Positions 35,999 to 45,307 of a stretch of 55,752 bases of DNA are shown here, one piece after another. A program made the translations under genes and the position numbers. The notes below the pieces were generated by a model. It was not told where the DNA came from. It saw nothing but the letters and a program-made list of their open reading frames with translations, and made no database searches. Origin of the DNA: Rhodanobacter sp. (GTDB lineage Bacteria; Pseudomonadota; Gammaproteobacteria; Xanthomonadales; Rhodanobacteraceae); NCBI GenBank assembly GCA_004298505.1, contig SCRO01000113.1, forward strand, positions 1-55,752, in the 5' to 3' direction. Position 1 is the stretch's first letter. Every line of letters starts with the position of its first letter.

Positions 35999-37916
35999 AT
36001 GAACTACGCCGAATACCATCGCCGGTCCATCGAGCAGCCCGAAGCATTCTGGGCCGAGCAGGCCGCCCTGATCGACTGGCATCGCCGCTGGGACCAGGTG
36101 CTTGATGGCAGCCGCCCGCCCTTTGCGCGCTGGTTCGTGGGCGGGCAGACGAATCTTTGCCACAATGCCGTTGATCGGCATGTGTCGGCCCGCGCCGAGC
36201 AACCGGCGCTCGTGTGGGAGTCCACCGAGGTAAACCAAAGCCGTACCTATACCTACGCAGATCTGCACCGCGAGGTGCAGCGCATGGCCGCCGTCCTTGC
36301 CAGCCAGGGCGTGGGCAAAGGCGACCGCGTGCTCATCTACATGCCGATGATTCCGGAGGCGGTGTTTGCGATGCTGGCCAGCGTACGTCTGGGAGCCATC
36401 CACTCGGTGGTGTTTGGCGGCTTCGCCGCGCTAAGCCTGGCCACCCGGATCGACGATGCACGCCCGAAGCTCGTGGTCGGCAGCGATGCGGGTTCGCGCG
36501 GCGGGAAGGTCGTCCCCTACAAGCCCTTGCTCGACGAAGCGATCGAGCGGGCGGCGCACAAGCCGCAAACGGTCCTGATTGTGGATCGTGGTTTGCACGC
36601 CTTCACGCCCGTGGCAGGACGCGATGTGGACTATGCGCAAGCCTGCAAACAGGTGGGCGACAACCCCGTGGTGCCCTGTGTCTGGGTGGATTCGAACCAC
36701 CCGAGCTACATCCTCTACACCTCGGGCACCACGGGGAACCCGAAGGGCGTGCAGCGCGACACGGGAGGCTACGCCGTGGCGCTGGTCACGTCGATGCGCG
36801 ATATTTTCTGCGGTGAGCCTGGCGGCGTGTATTTCAGCACCAGCGATATTGGTTGGGTGGTCGGACACAGCTACATCGTGTACGGACCGCTCTTGCAGGG
36901 GATGACTACGCTGATGTACGAGGGCACACCACTGCGCCCGGATGCGGGAATTTTCTGGCAGTTGGTGGAAAAGCACCACGTCAATGTGATGTTCTCCTCG
37001 CCGACGGCGCTTCGCGTCCTCAAGAAATTCGATCTCGAATTCATGCGCCGACATGACTTGTCATCGCTGCAACGCCTGTTCCTGGCCGGCGAGCCACTGG
37101 ATGAGTCCACCTCGTCCTGGGCGGAGGAGACTCTGCGCAAGCCGGTGGTGGACAACTACTGGCAGACCGAGACGGGCTGGCCCATTCTGGGGTTCCCCTC
37201 CGGCGTGGAAGCCCTCGCGACGAAACTGGGTTCGGCTGGCGTCGCCATGCCCGGTTACGACGTGCGGGTGCTCGACGAGAGCACCGGAAGGCAGGTGGCT
37301 GCTGGGGAAAAAAGGCGTGGTGACGATCCGCTGGCCCCTGCCACCGGGGTGCATGCAAACGGTCTGGGGCGACGACGAGCGCTTCGTCGAGACGTACTGG
37401 AGTGATTTTCCTGGCCAGCAGGTGTATTCAACCTTCGATTGGGGTGTGGCCGACGCGCAGGGATACGTCACCATCCTTGGTCGGACGGATGATGTGATCA
37501 ATGTTGCCGGCCACCGCCTGGGTACGAGGGAGATCGAGGAGAGCATTTCGAGTCATGCCGCCGTGGCCGAAGTGGCTGTCATCGGCGCGGCCGATCCAGT
37601 CAAGGGTCAGGTTGCGATGGCCTTCGTCGTTTTGCGCGATGCTGCCGGGGCCGGCAGCGGGGCTGAGCGCAGCCATCTCGAGGCAGAGATCATGAAGACA
37701 GTGCAAACGCAACTCGGGGCGGTTGCGAGGCCTGTACGGGTGCATTTTGTCAGCCAGCTTCCCAAGACGCGCTCCGGAAAGCTCTTGCGACGCTCTATCC
37801 AGGCCTTGTGTGAACAGCGCGATCCGGGGGACTTGACCACCCTGGAGGATCCACAGGCGTTGTTGCAAATCCGTGACGCGTTGGCGTTGTTGCCGACTGA
37901 ATGCAAACCAAGTTAG
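35999..37916 (+). pseudogene. prpE: Propionyl-CoA synthetase PrpE with a +1 frameshift
   Basis: Acyl-CoA synthetase that activates propionate. The frame from ATG 35999 is intact through the AMP-binding signature YILYTSGTTGNPKGVQRD and NYWQTETGWPI. At the A6 run 37308-37313 the frame slips. One A fewer restores GEKGVV and the remaining C-terminal domain (LPPGCMQTVWGDDERF, LGRTDDVINVAGHRLGTREIEE, PKTRSGKLLRR with the catalytic Lys) to TAG at 37916. Corrected length is about 638 residues, normal for PrpE. It could be a sequencing error, a real mutation or transcript slippage. Confidence 0.88.
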
Positions 37917-37918
37917 TC

Positions 37919-37948
37919 GATTGATGCCCGAAGACTTGGGCATGAATC
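37919..37948 (+). terminator. Possible terminator hairpin after prpE
   Basis: GATTGATGCCC (37919-37929) can pair with GGGCATGAATC (37938-37948) with one mismatch across an 8-nt loop. It lies directly behind prpE but has no T-run, so it may be a processing or weak termination site. Confidence 0.4.
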
Positions 37949-37993
37949 GAGTACAGCTACGCAAAGCGTAGAGCGCGGCAGCGAACAACTCGA

Positions 37994-38016
37994 CTTTGGT
38001 CGATATACGACCAAAG
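37994..38016. promoter_or_regulatory. Operator-like palindrome upstream of satP
   Basis: CTTTGGTCG and CGACCAAAG form perfect 9-bp arms around the spacer ATATA, 125 bp before the transporter start. The symmetry and AT-rich centre are typical of a dimeric regulator site. The regulator is not identified. Confidence 0.55.
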
Positions 38017-38141
38017 AGGAATAGCGGACCGCGCTGCAGCATGATCATGCTTGATGGAAGTCAACAGGTGGGGAAAGGCTGGGCAACGGCAATTCGTAAT
38101 GAAGCAATTCTTCTAAACCAATGCGAGGGGAGATTGAACCA

Positions 38142-38705
38142 ATGAGCAATGAAAGCGCAGCGAAGAAATTCGCCAACCCGGCCCCGTTGGGGCTGGCTGG
38201 CTTCGCCTTGACAACGTGGTTGTTGAGCCTCGTCAATGTCGGCTGGTTCGACGGCGGCGCGATGCCCATGGTGCTGGCCGTGGCTATGGCCTTTGGCGGT
38301 ACCGCGCAAATGATCGCCGGTGTGATGGAAATGCCCAGCGGCAATACCTTCGGCACCACCGCCTTCATCGGCTATGGCGCATTCTGGTGGTCGTTTGCGC
38401 TGTTCCTGGAGTTGGCGCATGATAAGGTGCCGGCGAGCTTTGTGGGCTGGTATCTGTTCCTGTGGGGCGTGTTCAGTTTTTACATGTGGATCGCCACGCT
38501 CAAGAAGCCGCGCGTGTTCCAGCTGATCTTCCTGGTGTTGTGGATCACCTTCTTTCTGCTGGCAGCCGGTGAATGGACCGGCATGAGTGCACTGCATGTC
38601 GCCGGCGGCTACGGTGGCCTGCTCACGGCGGCGCTGGCGTTCTACCTGTCGGCGGCGGAAGTCATCAACGACGCCCATCAGCGCACGGTGCTGCCGATCG
38701 GCTAG
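38142..38705 (+). CDS. satP: Acetate/short-chain acid transporter, AceTr (GPR1/FUN34/SatP) family
   Basis: Six-helix inner membrane transporter of 187 residues. The family signature NPAPLGLAGFAL is at residues 12-23, with MIAGVMEMPSGNTFGTTAF further on. SatP takes up acetate and succinate; next to the prp genes it plausibly imports propionate as well (inference). ATG 38142 has a GGGGAG-type ribosome binding site. Confidence 0.9.
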   Translation: MSNESAAKKFANPAPLGLAGFALTTWLLSLVNVGWFDGGAMPMVLAVAMAFGGTAQMIAGVMEMPSGNTFGTTAFIGYGAFWWSFALFLELAHDKVPASFVGWYLFLWGVFSFYMWIATLKKPRVFQLIFLVLWITFFLLAAGEWTGMSALHVAGGYGGLLTAALAFYLSAAEVINDAHQRTVLPIG

Positions 38706-38774
38706 GAGCGTGGGCCGAAGAAATCTTTGGGCTGCGATGATGCTCTCCAAAGTTTCTGCGGCCCAGGCTCCTAG
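38702..38774. repeat. REP-like inverted repeat at the satP stop
   Basis: Arms of 22 bp (38702-38723 and 38753-38774; CTAGGAGC, then TGGGCCG, then AGAAA) are inverted with two mismatches, and inner CTTTGG/CCAAAG extend the hairpin. The satP stop codon is inside the left arm. It probably also stops transcription or protects the 3' end. Confidence 0.75.
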
Positions 38775-39784
38775 CACGGCAGTTCATGACGCTTTTGTTC
38801 TCTACTAATAACCCAAGCGGTGTCAAAGCGTTGAGGCAGTTTGCTGAACATCGGGCGTGAGCGCTGGTACAAAGGGGGTGGCATGCCCGAGCCCGCCGCC
38901 ATCGCACCGATCATCTGCGAGATCATCGTCCGCCCGGTCGAACGTGATGAGGAGTCACGCTATCAGGCGCAGATGGCGGCGCAGCACTACCTCGGCGCCT
39001 TGCCCAAGATCGGCGAGACGCTGTGGTATGTCGCGACGTGGCGCGGTCAGTGGCTGGCCCAGATCGGTCTGTCGGCGGCGGCGCTCAAGTGTGGCGTGCG
39101 TGATGCCTGGATTGGCTGGGATTTCCGCAGCCAGTTCGACCGGCTCAAGCTGATTGCCAACAACAGCCGTTTTCTGATTCTGCCGGCAGGGCGCTACCCG
39201 AACGTCGGCTCGCGCGTGCTGGGGCTGGTGGCGCGCCGTGCGGCGTTGGATTGGCCGCAACGCTTCGGCCACCCGCTGTTGCTATTGGAGACGTTTGTCG
39301 ATCCGCGCCGCTTTCACGGTGGCGTGTACCGTGCGCGAACTGGCTCGAACTGGGCCTGACTCGCGGTTTTCGCCGTATCCAGGGCGGTTACAGCCGTGGT
39401 GCTGGCGCTCGCCGCCGGCGCCTCGCTGTGCAGCATGCAGGACTACCAGGCGATAGCCGAATGAGCCGCTTCGCTGGGCCAAGCGGCGCGCCGGCGCTTC
39501 GGTTGCCGGCGTGTCAAGGGGCACTACGAAGTCCCGAGCCTGTCGATGATCCGTGATTGCCTTGGTGCGGGTCGAGCCCGATGCCCTGGCGCGGGGCCTT
39601 GCCGCGTGGCAGGGCGCCCAGCTCAAGCCCGACGAGACGCTGGCCATGGACGGCAAGACGTTGCAGGGCGCCGTCGATGTGACCGGTGCGCAGACCCCTA
39701 TCCTGAGCCTGATCGGCCACGAGTCGAAGCGCTGCGCCGCCCCAAAAAAGTCGGTGCGCTAAAGCGCGATGGCAGCGACGAGAC

Positions 39785-39953
39785 CTGGGAGTCTGTTGGA
39801 CGTTGGTTGGCCGGTCTGCGAATCCGCCTGTGTGGTCCATATCCCCGTCGATTCTTGGTCCATAGCACCACTATGGACCGGCGAACCGGCAGGAATCTGT
39901 CCTCACACAGCCGAATTCTCGCCTCGACCACTAAAGTCCGACAGGCTCCTGGC
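39785..39953. mobile_element. Possible 169-bp MITE inserted in the ISAs1 gene
   Basis: The transposase reading (ending GSDE) is interrupted and resumes at TNEIGMAIPLLET-like sequence (NEIGMAIPLLET). The intervening segment has imperfect terminal inverted repeats: CTGGGAGTCTGTTGGAC at the left and, on the other strand at the right, CCAGGAGCCTGTCGGAC. Inside is a hairpin GGTCCATAG-N5-CTATGGACC. It has no coding capacity. Size and structure suit a MITE or the deleted remains of an IS with CTGTCGGAC-type ends. Confidence 0.55.
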
Positions 39954-40467
39954 ACACGAACGAAATCGGCATGGCCATCCCGCTGCTCGAAACCTGCGAC
40001 ATGGCCGAGCGCGACATTACCGCCGATGCCCTGCTGACGCAGCGCGCGCTGGCCGACTACCTCGTCTCATGCCACGCGCACTATCACTTCACGGTCAAAG
40101 ACAACCAGAAAACCCTGGCCGCAGACATTCGCACACACTTTGCACGCCGTGGCGAGCTGGACTACGCCGAACCCATACAGATCCCTCACGGGCGCATCGA
40201 GCAGCGGCGTATCTGGTGCACCACGGCGCTGAACGACTACCTCAACTTCCCGCACGTCGGCCAAGCGTGGCTGATCGAACGCGATCGCACGCACAAAAAG
40301 TCAGGGGCCTCTAGCCGCGAGACGGTCGTGAGCATCACCCGCCGCACGTCACAGCAGATGACGGCGCAACAACTGCTCGCGATCAATCGCGGTCACTGGA
40401 GCATCGAGTCCGTCCACTACATCATCGACTGGAACTACGACGAGGATCGCGGTCGCATCCGGACCGG

Positions 40468-40502
40468 CCACGGGCCACGGGCCACGGGCCACGGGCCACG
40501 GG
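40468..40502. repeat. Five tandem copies of CCACGGG
   Basis: Five perfect 7-bp units are followed by a partial unit (CCAG). They lie exactly where ISAs1 transposases encode GHGPxN. One unit would give the normal reading (GHGPAN), so four extra units (28 bp) shift the frame. This is a slipped-strand expansion. Confidence 0.85.
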
Positions 40503-40676
40503 CCAGCCAATGTCACACAGCTACGCCGCTTCGCGATCGGCCTGCTCAAGACCTTCCAAAAACCGGGGCAACACATCGCGCAAATGATGCGCGAACTCGC
40601 GCGTCGGCCACGCCAGGTGCTCGATGACCTGAAGTTGACCGCAAACTCAGCGGGCGTCGCCGGCTCGGCACGGTGA

Positions 40677-40991
40677 GAACAAATTTGCCTTGGGATACTT
40701 ACCGCTTACTCTACTCACATCCGGTGTGGTACGGTTTGCCAGCATCGATTGCTCCGCGTTTGAGAATGTTGACGCTTCCCTGCCGGTTCCGGTGGACGTG
40801 GGCGCGCGAACCGCTGTACCCGGCCCGCCGTTCTGTGCGTGAACAATTGACTCGTCACCTCGAGAAAAGCGCGGCCGATCGCTGTTGGCATGCAACTAAA
40901 CTCGAAACGCATACGCGTATGTACAAGTAATTCCAACGTCAGGGCCGCATACCGGAAGGAACTGGCAGGATGCGGTGGTAGGGAGGGGAAC
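40677..40991 (+). promoter_or_regulatory. Leader of the sigma-54 activator gene with a palindrome
   Basis: No gene is visible between the ISAs1 remnant and the activator. The perfect 12-bp palindrome CATACGCGTATG is at 40910-40921, 70 bp before the start codon, and may be an autoregulatory site. A strong purine-rich ribosome binding site (AGGGAGGGG) precedes ATG 40992. Confidence 0.4.
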
Positions 40992-42995
40992 ATGAGAGCT
41001 GTTCAACATCACGTCGACAAGGTCCTGCGGGTTGTCCATTTGACGCCCCCACTTGCAGACACTGACGCCAACACGGCTCTCATTCACCGTTCCTGGCGGC
41101 GCTGTTCCGTCGAACACTCGCTCGATCCTGCTCTGCGTCCGGACGTGCGCATCGAGACTTCCACCAAGTTAAAGGAATGCTTGCAGCGGAACGAGGAACA
41201 CCTGCATGTTGCGCGTGCGGGCATGGAACAACTATATAAACACGTTTCTGCATCGGGCTATGTGTTGCTGCTGACCGATGCTAGCGGCGTCACGATTGAC
41301 TACATCGGCAACGATACATGGGACACGCTGTTGCGGCGCGCGGGCCTGGCACTGGGGGCGGATTGGAACGAGATCCATGCCGGAACCAACGGAATCGGCA
41401 CTTGCGTCGCGGAGCGTCTGGCACTGACCTGTCACCAGGACGATCATTACTACATTGGTCATGTTGACCTGAGCTGCACTGCCACGCCCCTATTCGATCC
41501 GCTGGGGGTATTCATGGGGGTGCTGAACTTGTCGGTGCTTTCATCCCCGCATGCGCGCGCGAGCCAGCATCTGATCAAGCACATGACCGTGCTGTACGGT
41601 CGAATGATCGAGGATGCGAATTTCATTCACCAGTTCCGCGAACATTGGATCCTGCGCCTAGGTACGGTTGGACCGTTGGTTGACGTATGCGGGGAAATCA
41701 TGCTGGCAGTGGATCGTGACGGCCGAATTGTCGGTGCCAATGCCGATGCGCGAAGGGTTCTGCGCCTGCTTGATGCGACGCGTATCTCCCCCGAGGATCG
41801 CAGCGATCTGGTCGGCCATCATCTCAGTGGCGTGTTTGGATCGCGGATCGATGATATCTGGCGGCTGACCAAGGGCACTGCTGGCGGCGACCGGATCATC
41901 GTCACTACTTGGGATGGCCAGGGTTACAGCGCGTCGGTGATGGCACCGAAGGCGGCGCCCACCCGGTATCGCGTGGATGAAGGCGATACGCTAGCCAATC
42001 CTCGGCGTGAAGAGATTCTTGGCCGGATCGCTGGTGAAGATAGCCACATGAAACAGTTGCTTGACCGCGCGGCCCGTCTGGTCGACAAGCCGATCAGTAT
42101 CCTGATTCAGGGCGAGACCGGCACGGGTAAGGAGGTGCTGGCGCAGGCTCTGCACGACTCCAGTCAGCGTGCGGACAAGCCGTTTGTTGCGGTCAATTGC
42201 GCGGCGATCCCTGAATCGCTGATCGAAAGCGAGCTCTTCGGCTACATGCCTGGTACATTCACCGGTGCGCGCAACAAGGGCATGAAGGGCCTGATTCAGC
42301 GTGCCGACGGTGGCACGCTGTTTCTGGACGAAATCGGCGATATGCCATTGCTGCTGCAGACTCGTCTGTTGCGAGTATTGTCCGAACGCGAAATATTGCC
42401 CTTGGGTGCAGATCGACCGATCAAGGTCGATCTGCACGTCGTTGCCGCATCGCATCGCGACTTGCGCCGGCAGATCAGTGCAGGAAGTTTTCGTGAAGAT
42501 TTGTATTATCGCTTGTGCGGAGCCACGCTGGCGTTGCCAGCCGTGCGTGAACGGCAGGATAAGGCGTTCCTGATCGACCGTATATTGCGGGCAGAGGCAG
42601 GCGCGATGCAGACCTCTGCCTCTATCAGCCCGCAAGCGATGGTGCTGCTGTTGCGGTACGAGTGGCCGGGCAATGTTCGCGAGATGCGCAACGCGCTGTG
42701 TTTCGCGCTGTCCATTGCGGACGGCGAACAGATAGACGTTCAGCATCTGCCACCGAACATCATCGACGCAGCGGTCGGACAACCCCAAGCACGCATGCAG
42801 GGTCCGGTATACCCAACTTTAGAATTCGCTGGTGAGCGTGCCGGTGCTGGCGATGAGCCTTCCGACTTGCTGAAAGTATTGCGTTGCCACCATTGGAACA
42901 TTGCCGACACCGCACGTGAACTCGGTCTGTCCCGTTCTACGGTCTATCGCAGGATGAAGCGCGACGGCATCGTGTCTCCGATACATTTCCTCTGA
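40992..42995 (+). CDS. AcoR-type sigma-54 transcriptional activator
   Basis: A 667-residue activator. The N-terminal sensor has a GAF-like domain (about 60-190, VLLLTDASGVTIDYIGND, NGIGTCVAERLALT), followed by a PAS-like stretch (AVDRDGRIVGANADARRVL). The AAA+ domain has Walker A GETGTGKE and the sigma-54 loop GTFTGA instead of GAFTGA. The C-terminal HTH is WNIADTARELGLSRSTVYRRMKR. AcoR relatives control acetoin and alcohol oxidation genes. It is the nearest candidate to drive the sigma-54 promoter at 47338, although a broken MFS gene and lldD lie between. Confidence 0.9.
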   Translation: MRAVQHHVDKVLRVVHLTPPLADTDANTALIHRSWRRCSVEHSLDPALRPDVRIETSTKLKECLQRNEEHLHVARAGMEQLYKHVSASGYVLLLTDASGVTIDYIGNDTWDTLLRRAGLALGADWNEIHAGTNGIGTCVAERLALTCHQDDHYYIGHVDLSCTATPLFDPLGVFMGVLNLSVLSSPHARASQHLIKHMTVLYGRMIEDANFIHQFREHWILRLGTVGPLVDVCGEIMLAVDRDGRIVGANADARRVLRLLDATRISPEDRSDLVGHHLSGVFGSRIDDIWRLTKGTAGGDRIIVTTWDGQGYSASVMAPKAAPTRYRVDEGDTLANPRREEILGRIAGEDSHMKQLLDRAARLVDKPISILIQGETGTGKEVLAQALHDSSQRADKPFVAVNCAAIPESLIESELFGYMPGTFTGARNKGMKGLIQRADGGTLFLDEIGDMPLLLQTRLLRVLSEREILPLGADRPIKVDLHVVAASHRDLRRQISAGSFREDLYYRLCGATLALPAVRERQDKAFLIDRILRAEAGAMQTSASISPQAMVLLLRYEWPGNVREMRNALCFALSIADGEQIDVQHLPPNIIDAAVGQPQARMQGPVYPTLEFAGERAGAGDEPSDLLKVLRCHHWNIADTARELGLSRSTVYRRMKRDGIVSPIHFL

Positions 42996-43049
42996 TTCAT
43001 CTCTCGCGTTACCGCGCCGCAAGCGGTGGCGTGCGCAGTGCCGCTCTAT

Positions 43050-43471
43050 ACGAACCCATTCAGCTGGCGCGGTTCCGTATACTGCGTCATCGCCTCCATC
43101 ACCTGTGTGTCGTGCGCCATACGGTGTGGTCGGTCACGCCCACGTGTCGCGTCAGATCCAGCACTGCCACGTTGGTCTTCATTGATGTCGCCAGATGGAT
43201 TGCCAGAAACCAGATTCTCAGCGTCAGTTCAGGGGCATCGAACTACGTACCGCTGAGCAGCGTCGCCTGGTGCCGGCGGGATCTGCATTGATCGTAAATT
43301 GTCCCCTGCGACGCACCACGGCGACAACCGGCCAGCGCGCTCTGGACGGCGATAGCTCTGCGGCCGGCGGGAGCGGGACAACGCTTGGGCACAACTCGTC
43401 TCGACACCGTATGGCGTCATGAACTGTGCCGTCGACAGACCCCGCCGGAGTTGCACCTGATGGATCGCCAT
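43050..43471 (-). pseudogene. IS1595-family transposase remnant
   Basis: The minus strand begins MAIHQVQLRRGLSTAQFMTPYG at 43471, the usual start of IS1595 transposases. In other frames it continues with QATLLSGT-stop-FDAPELTLRIWFLAIHL, then VLDLTRHVGVTDHTVWRTTH, and MEAMTQYTEPRQLNGFV. Several frameshifts and stops are present, and everything after about residue 140 (the DDE core) is missing. It occupies most of the apparently empty 42996-43570. Confidence 0.7.
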
Positions 43472-43570
43472 GACCTACTTCCTCGTAGACTGTAAACGTA
43501 ACATCGTTATCGAGCATCTCGGATCACGCGCTCCATGACTGAGGGTCGACAGTAATCAGGAAATCGTATA

Positions 43571-44739
43571 ATGCGCAATAACGCAATGCGGGCCGCCGCA
43601 GCCCACCCGGGCGTGGCGATGATTGCGAGCGCCGGTCTCGTGGTGCTGGCAGTGGCGCTGGGTATTGGCCGCTTCGCGTTCACGCCGATCCTGCCGATGA
43701 TGCCGTGCGACGTCGGCCTGACCTTGGCGGCGGCGGGTTGGCTGGCGGCCGCCAATTACCTCGGCTATTTTCTCGGCGCTCTGTGCGTAGCGCGGCTGTC
43801 GACGGCGTGGGTAGTTCGCGGTGGCTTACCGTTGATCGCAGTGGTCACGTTCGCGATGGGGGTCACTCACGCGTTTGCGCTGTGGCTGGTGCTACGTCTC
43901 ACCGCCGGCGTGGCCAGTGCGTGGGTCATGGTGCATGTTTCGGCGTGGACGCTCGAGCACCTGCACGTCCTGCAGCGCGTTGACGCGAGTGGAATAGTGT
44001 TTGCGGGGGGCGGGTCGGCATCGCCGGTGCCGGACTGCTGTGTCTCGGTTTGATGTCCATTTCGGTCGATGCGGATCACACCTGGCAAGGATTCGGCACG
44101 GTGGCACTGGTGCTCAGCGCGATCGTCTGGTCAGCGTTCTGCGGGCCCGTATCGCCGCCCAAGGCCCCGATGCGCGCGCCCATGCCGCACTTGCGCTGGA
44201 ACGGTGATCGCGTGCGCATTGCACTATGTTATGCCGCGTTCGGATTCGGCTACATCATCCCGGCCACCTTTCTGCCGGCGATGGCGCGTCGTTACGTAAC
44301 CGATCCGACCGCGTTCGGGTTGGCGTGGCCCATATTCGGAGCCGCAGCGGCGCTATCGACTTGGGTTGCGCGCTGGTTGCACGCGATGAACAATCGCAAG
44401 CTGTGAGCGGGCTCCTATGTGTTAATGGCGATTGGCGTAGGTTTGCCTGTGATCTGGCCGGGTTTGACCGCGATCCTGATTGCCGCCCTGCTGGTCGGCG
44501 GCACCTTCATGGTGGTGACCATGGCAGGTTTGCGCGAGGCGCGCATCATCGCGCCGCAAGCTGCCACCACGTTCATCGCCACGCTCACCGCCGCCTTTGC
44601 GCTAGTCCAAGTCCTCGGCCCCATGCTGGTCAGTGCGGTAGTGCATCTTTCGCACGGCTTCGCCGCGTCGCTGCTCGCCGCGGTGCTGGTGTTGCTGGTC
44701 GCTGCAGTCGCGCCGTGGCAATCAGCACGAGCCAGCTGA
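43571..44739 (+). pseudogene. YbfB/YjiJ-type MFS transporter, broken
   Basis: The 12-helix transporter reads MRNNAMRAAAAHPGVAMIASAGL, then GIGRFAFTPILPMM (the YbfB/YjiJ family motif). The frame slips at the G run near 44008, continues as VGIAGAGLLCLGLM in another frame, and meets an in-frame TGA at 44404-44406. There the sense codon was probably TGG (RKL-stop-AGSYVLMAIGVGLP). After that it runs to 44739 without problems. Corrected length is about 389 residues, normal for the family, so only two small lesions inactivate it. Confidence 0.8.
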
Positions 44740-45307
44740 CCCAGGCAACCAAGCATGACAGTCTTGCTAGTGACTGCGGTAAACGCAGCACTGCCTTGGT
44801 GATGCGGGGGAGATATCAAGGGGCGACGGCGGTGCCGTACGCTGGAGGCAGACAAAGCGTTTGACACGGCCGATTTCGTGGTCGGCTGTCGCAAGCACCG
44901 CGTCCCTCTCTATCAGGCGAAGACCGCCAGCAACCAGTACAGCGCGAGCGGCGGGTGTACCATCCGTCACGGTTGCGAGGTGAGCGTCACCACTGGCGTG
45001 AGGACCGAAACCCGTTTTTCCGGCATCAATTCTGCGGTCGGCTTACGCATGGTCAAACCAGCGCGGACGAGACGGTTGCTCACGCTGCGAGCCCAGAGAG
45101 CCTACGCATGAGCGCGATCGCAGGCAAGCTGTGCCTGCAGTGCGCAGAAACATTTGAAAATTGTCGGTCATGCCGCCAAATGCGCCGAAAAACATGCAAC
45201 ACTGAATCACCAGTCCGCTGGATGATGCGTGGCTGCCACGTCAGCGTACAAATTCCAACAAGCTGTTAGCTGTTGCGACTTGGTCCATCCGATGTGACTG
45301 GCCACAT
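44740..45307 (+). pseudogene. Gene-free stretch with an IS5-type transposase fragment
   Basis: From 44851 the plus strand reads DKAFDTADFVVGCRKHRV, then SASGGCTIRHGCEVS. This aligns with the C-terminal part of IS5-family transposases (typically DKxYDTxDFVxxCR, HVAQN and TTRHxGY). Substitutions of otherwise conserved residues and the absence of both ends show decay. No other gene is evident up to lldD. Confidence 0.5.

Larger units (their letters stand above)
38883..40676 (+). pseudogene. Decayed transposase gene: DUF4338 (DruA-like) plus ISAs1 transposase
   Basis: The 5' part (38883 to about 39400) encodes a DUF4338 domain (HYLGALPKIGETLWYV, AALKCGVRDAWIGWD, IANNSRFLILP, LLLETFVDPRRFHGGVYRA, NWLELG). 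After frameshifts near 39338, 39463 and 39560 the sequence continues as an ISAs1-family transposase. This part shows DYQAIAEWAASLG, LAMDGKTLQGAVD, ITADALLTQRALADYLV, HYHFTVKDNQ, HGRIEQRRIW, NRGHWSIE and DWNYDEDRGRIRTGHGP. A 169-bp insertion (39785-39953) and a 7-bp tandem expansion (40468-40502) break it further. The ends of the element could not be defined. It was probably one long ORF originally. Confidence 0.8.

Noticed and set aside
38883..39400. Druantia defence system from the DUF4338 match
   Set aside because: No druB-E or helicase genes are nearby, the gene is frameshifted and it continues into an ISAs1 transposase.
40460..40510. CRISPR-like array
   Set aside because: The units are 7 bp without spacers; this is a simple tandem repeat.
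44404..44406. TGA read as selenocysteine in the MFS transporter
   Set aside because: There is no SECIS-like hairpin, the site is in a membrane transporter and the same gene has another frameshift; a stop mutation is simpler.
44390..44420. A REP-like piece (AGCGGGCTCCTA) inside the MFS gene
   Set aside because: The codons on both sides stay in the same frame and only a TGA for a probable TGG interrupts them, so this is native coding sequence with a nonsense change, not an insertion.
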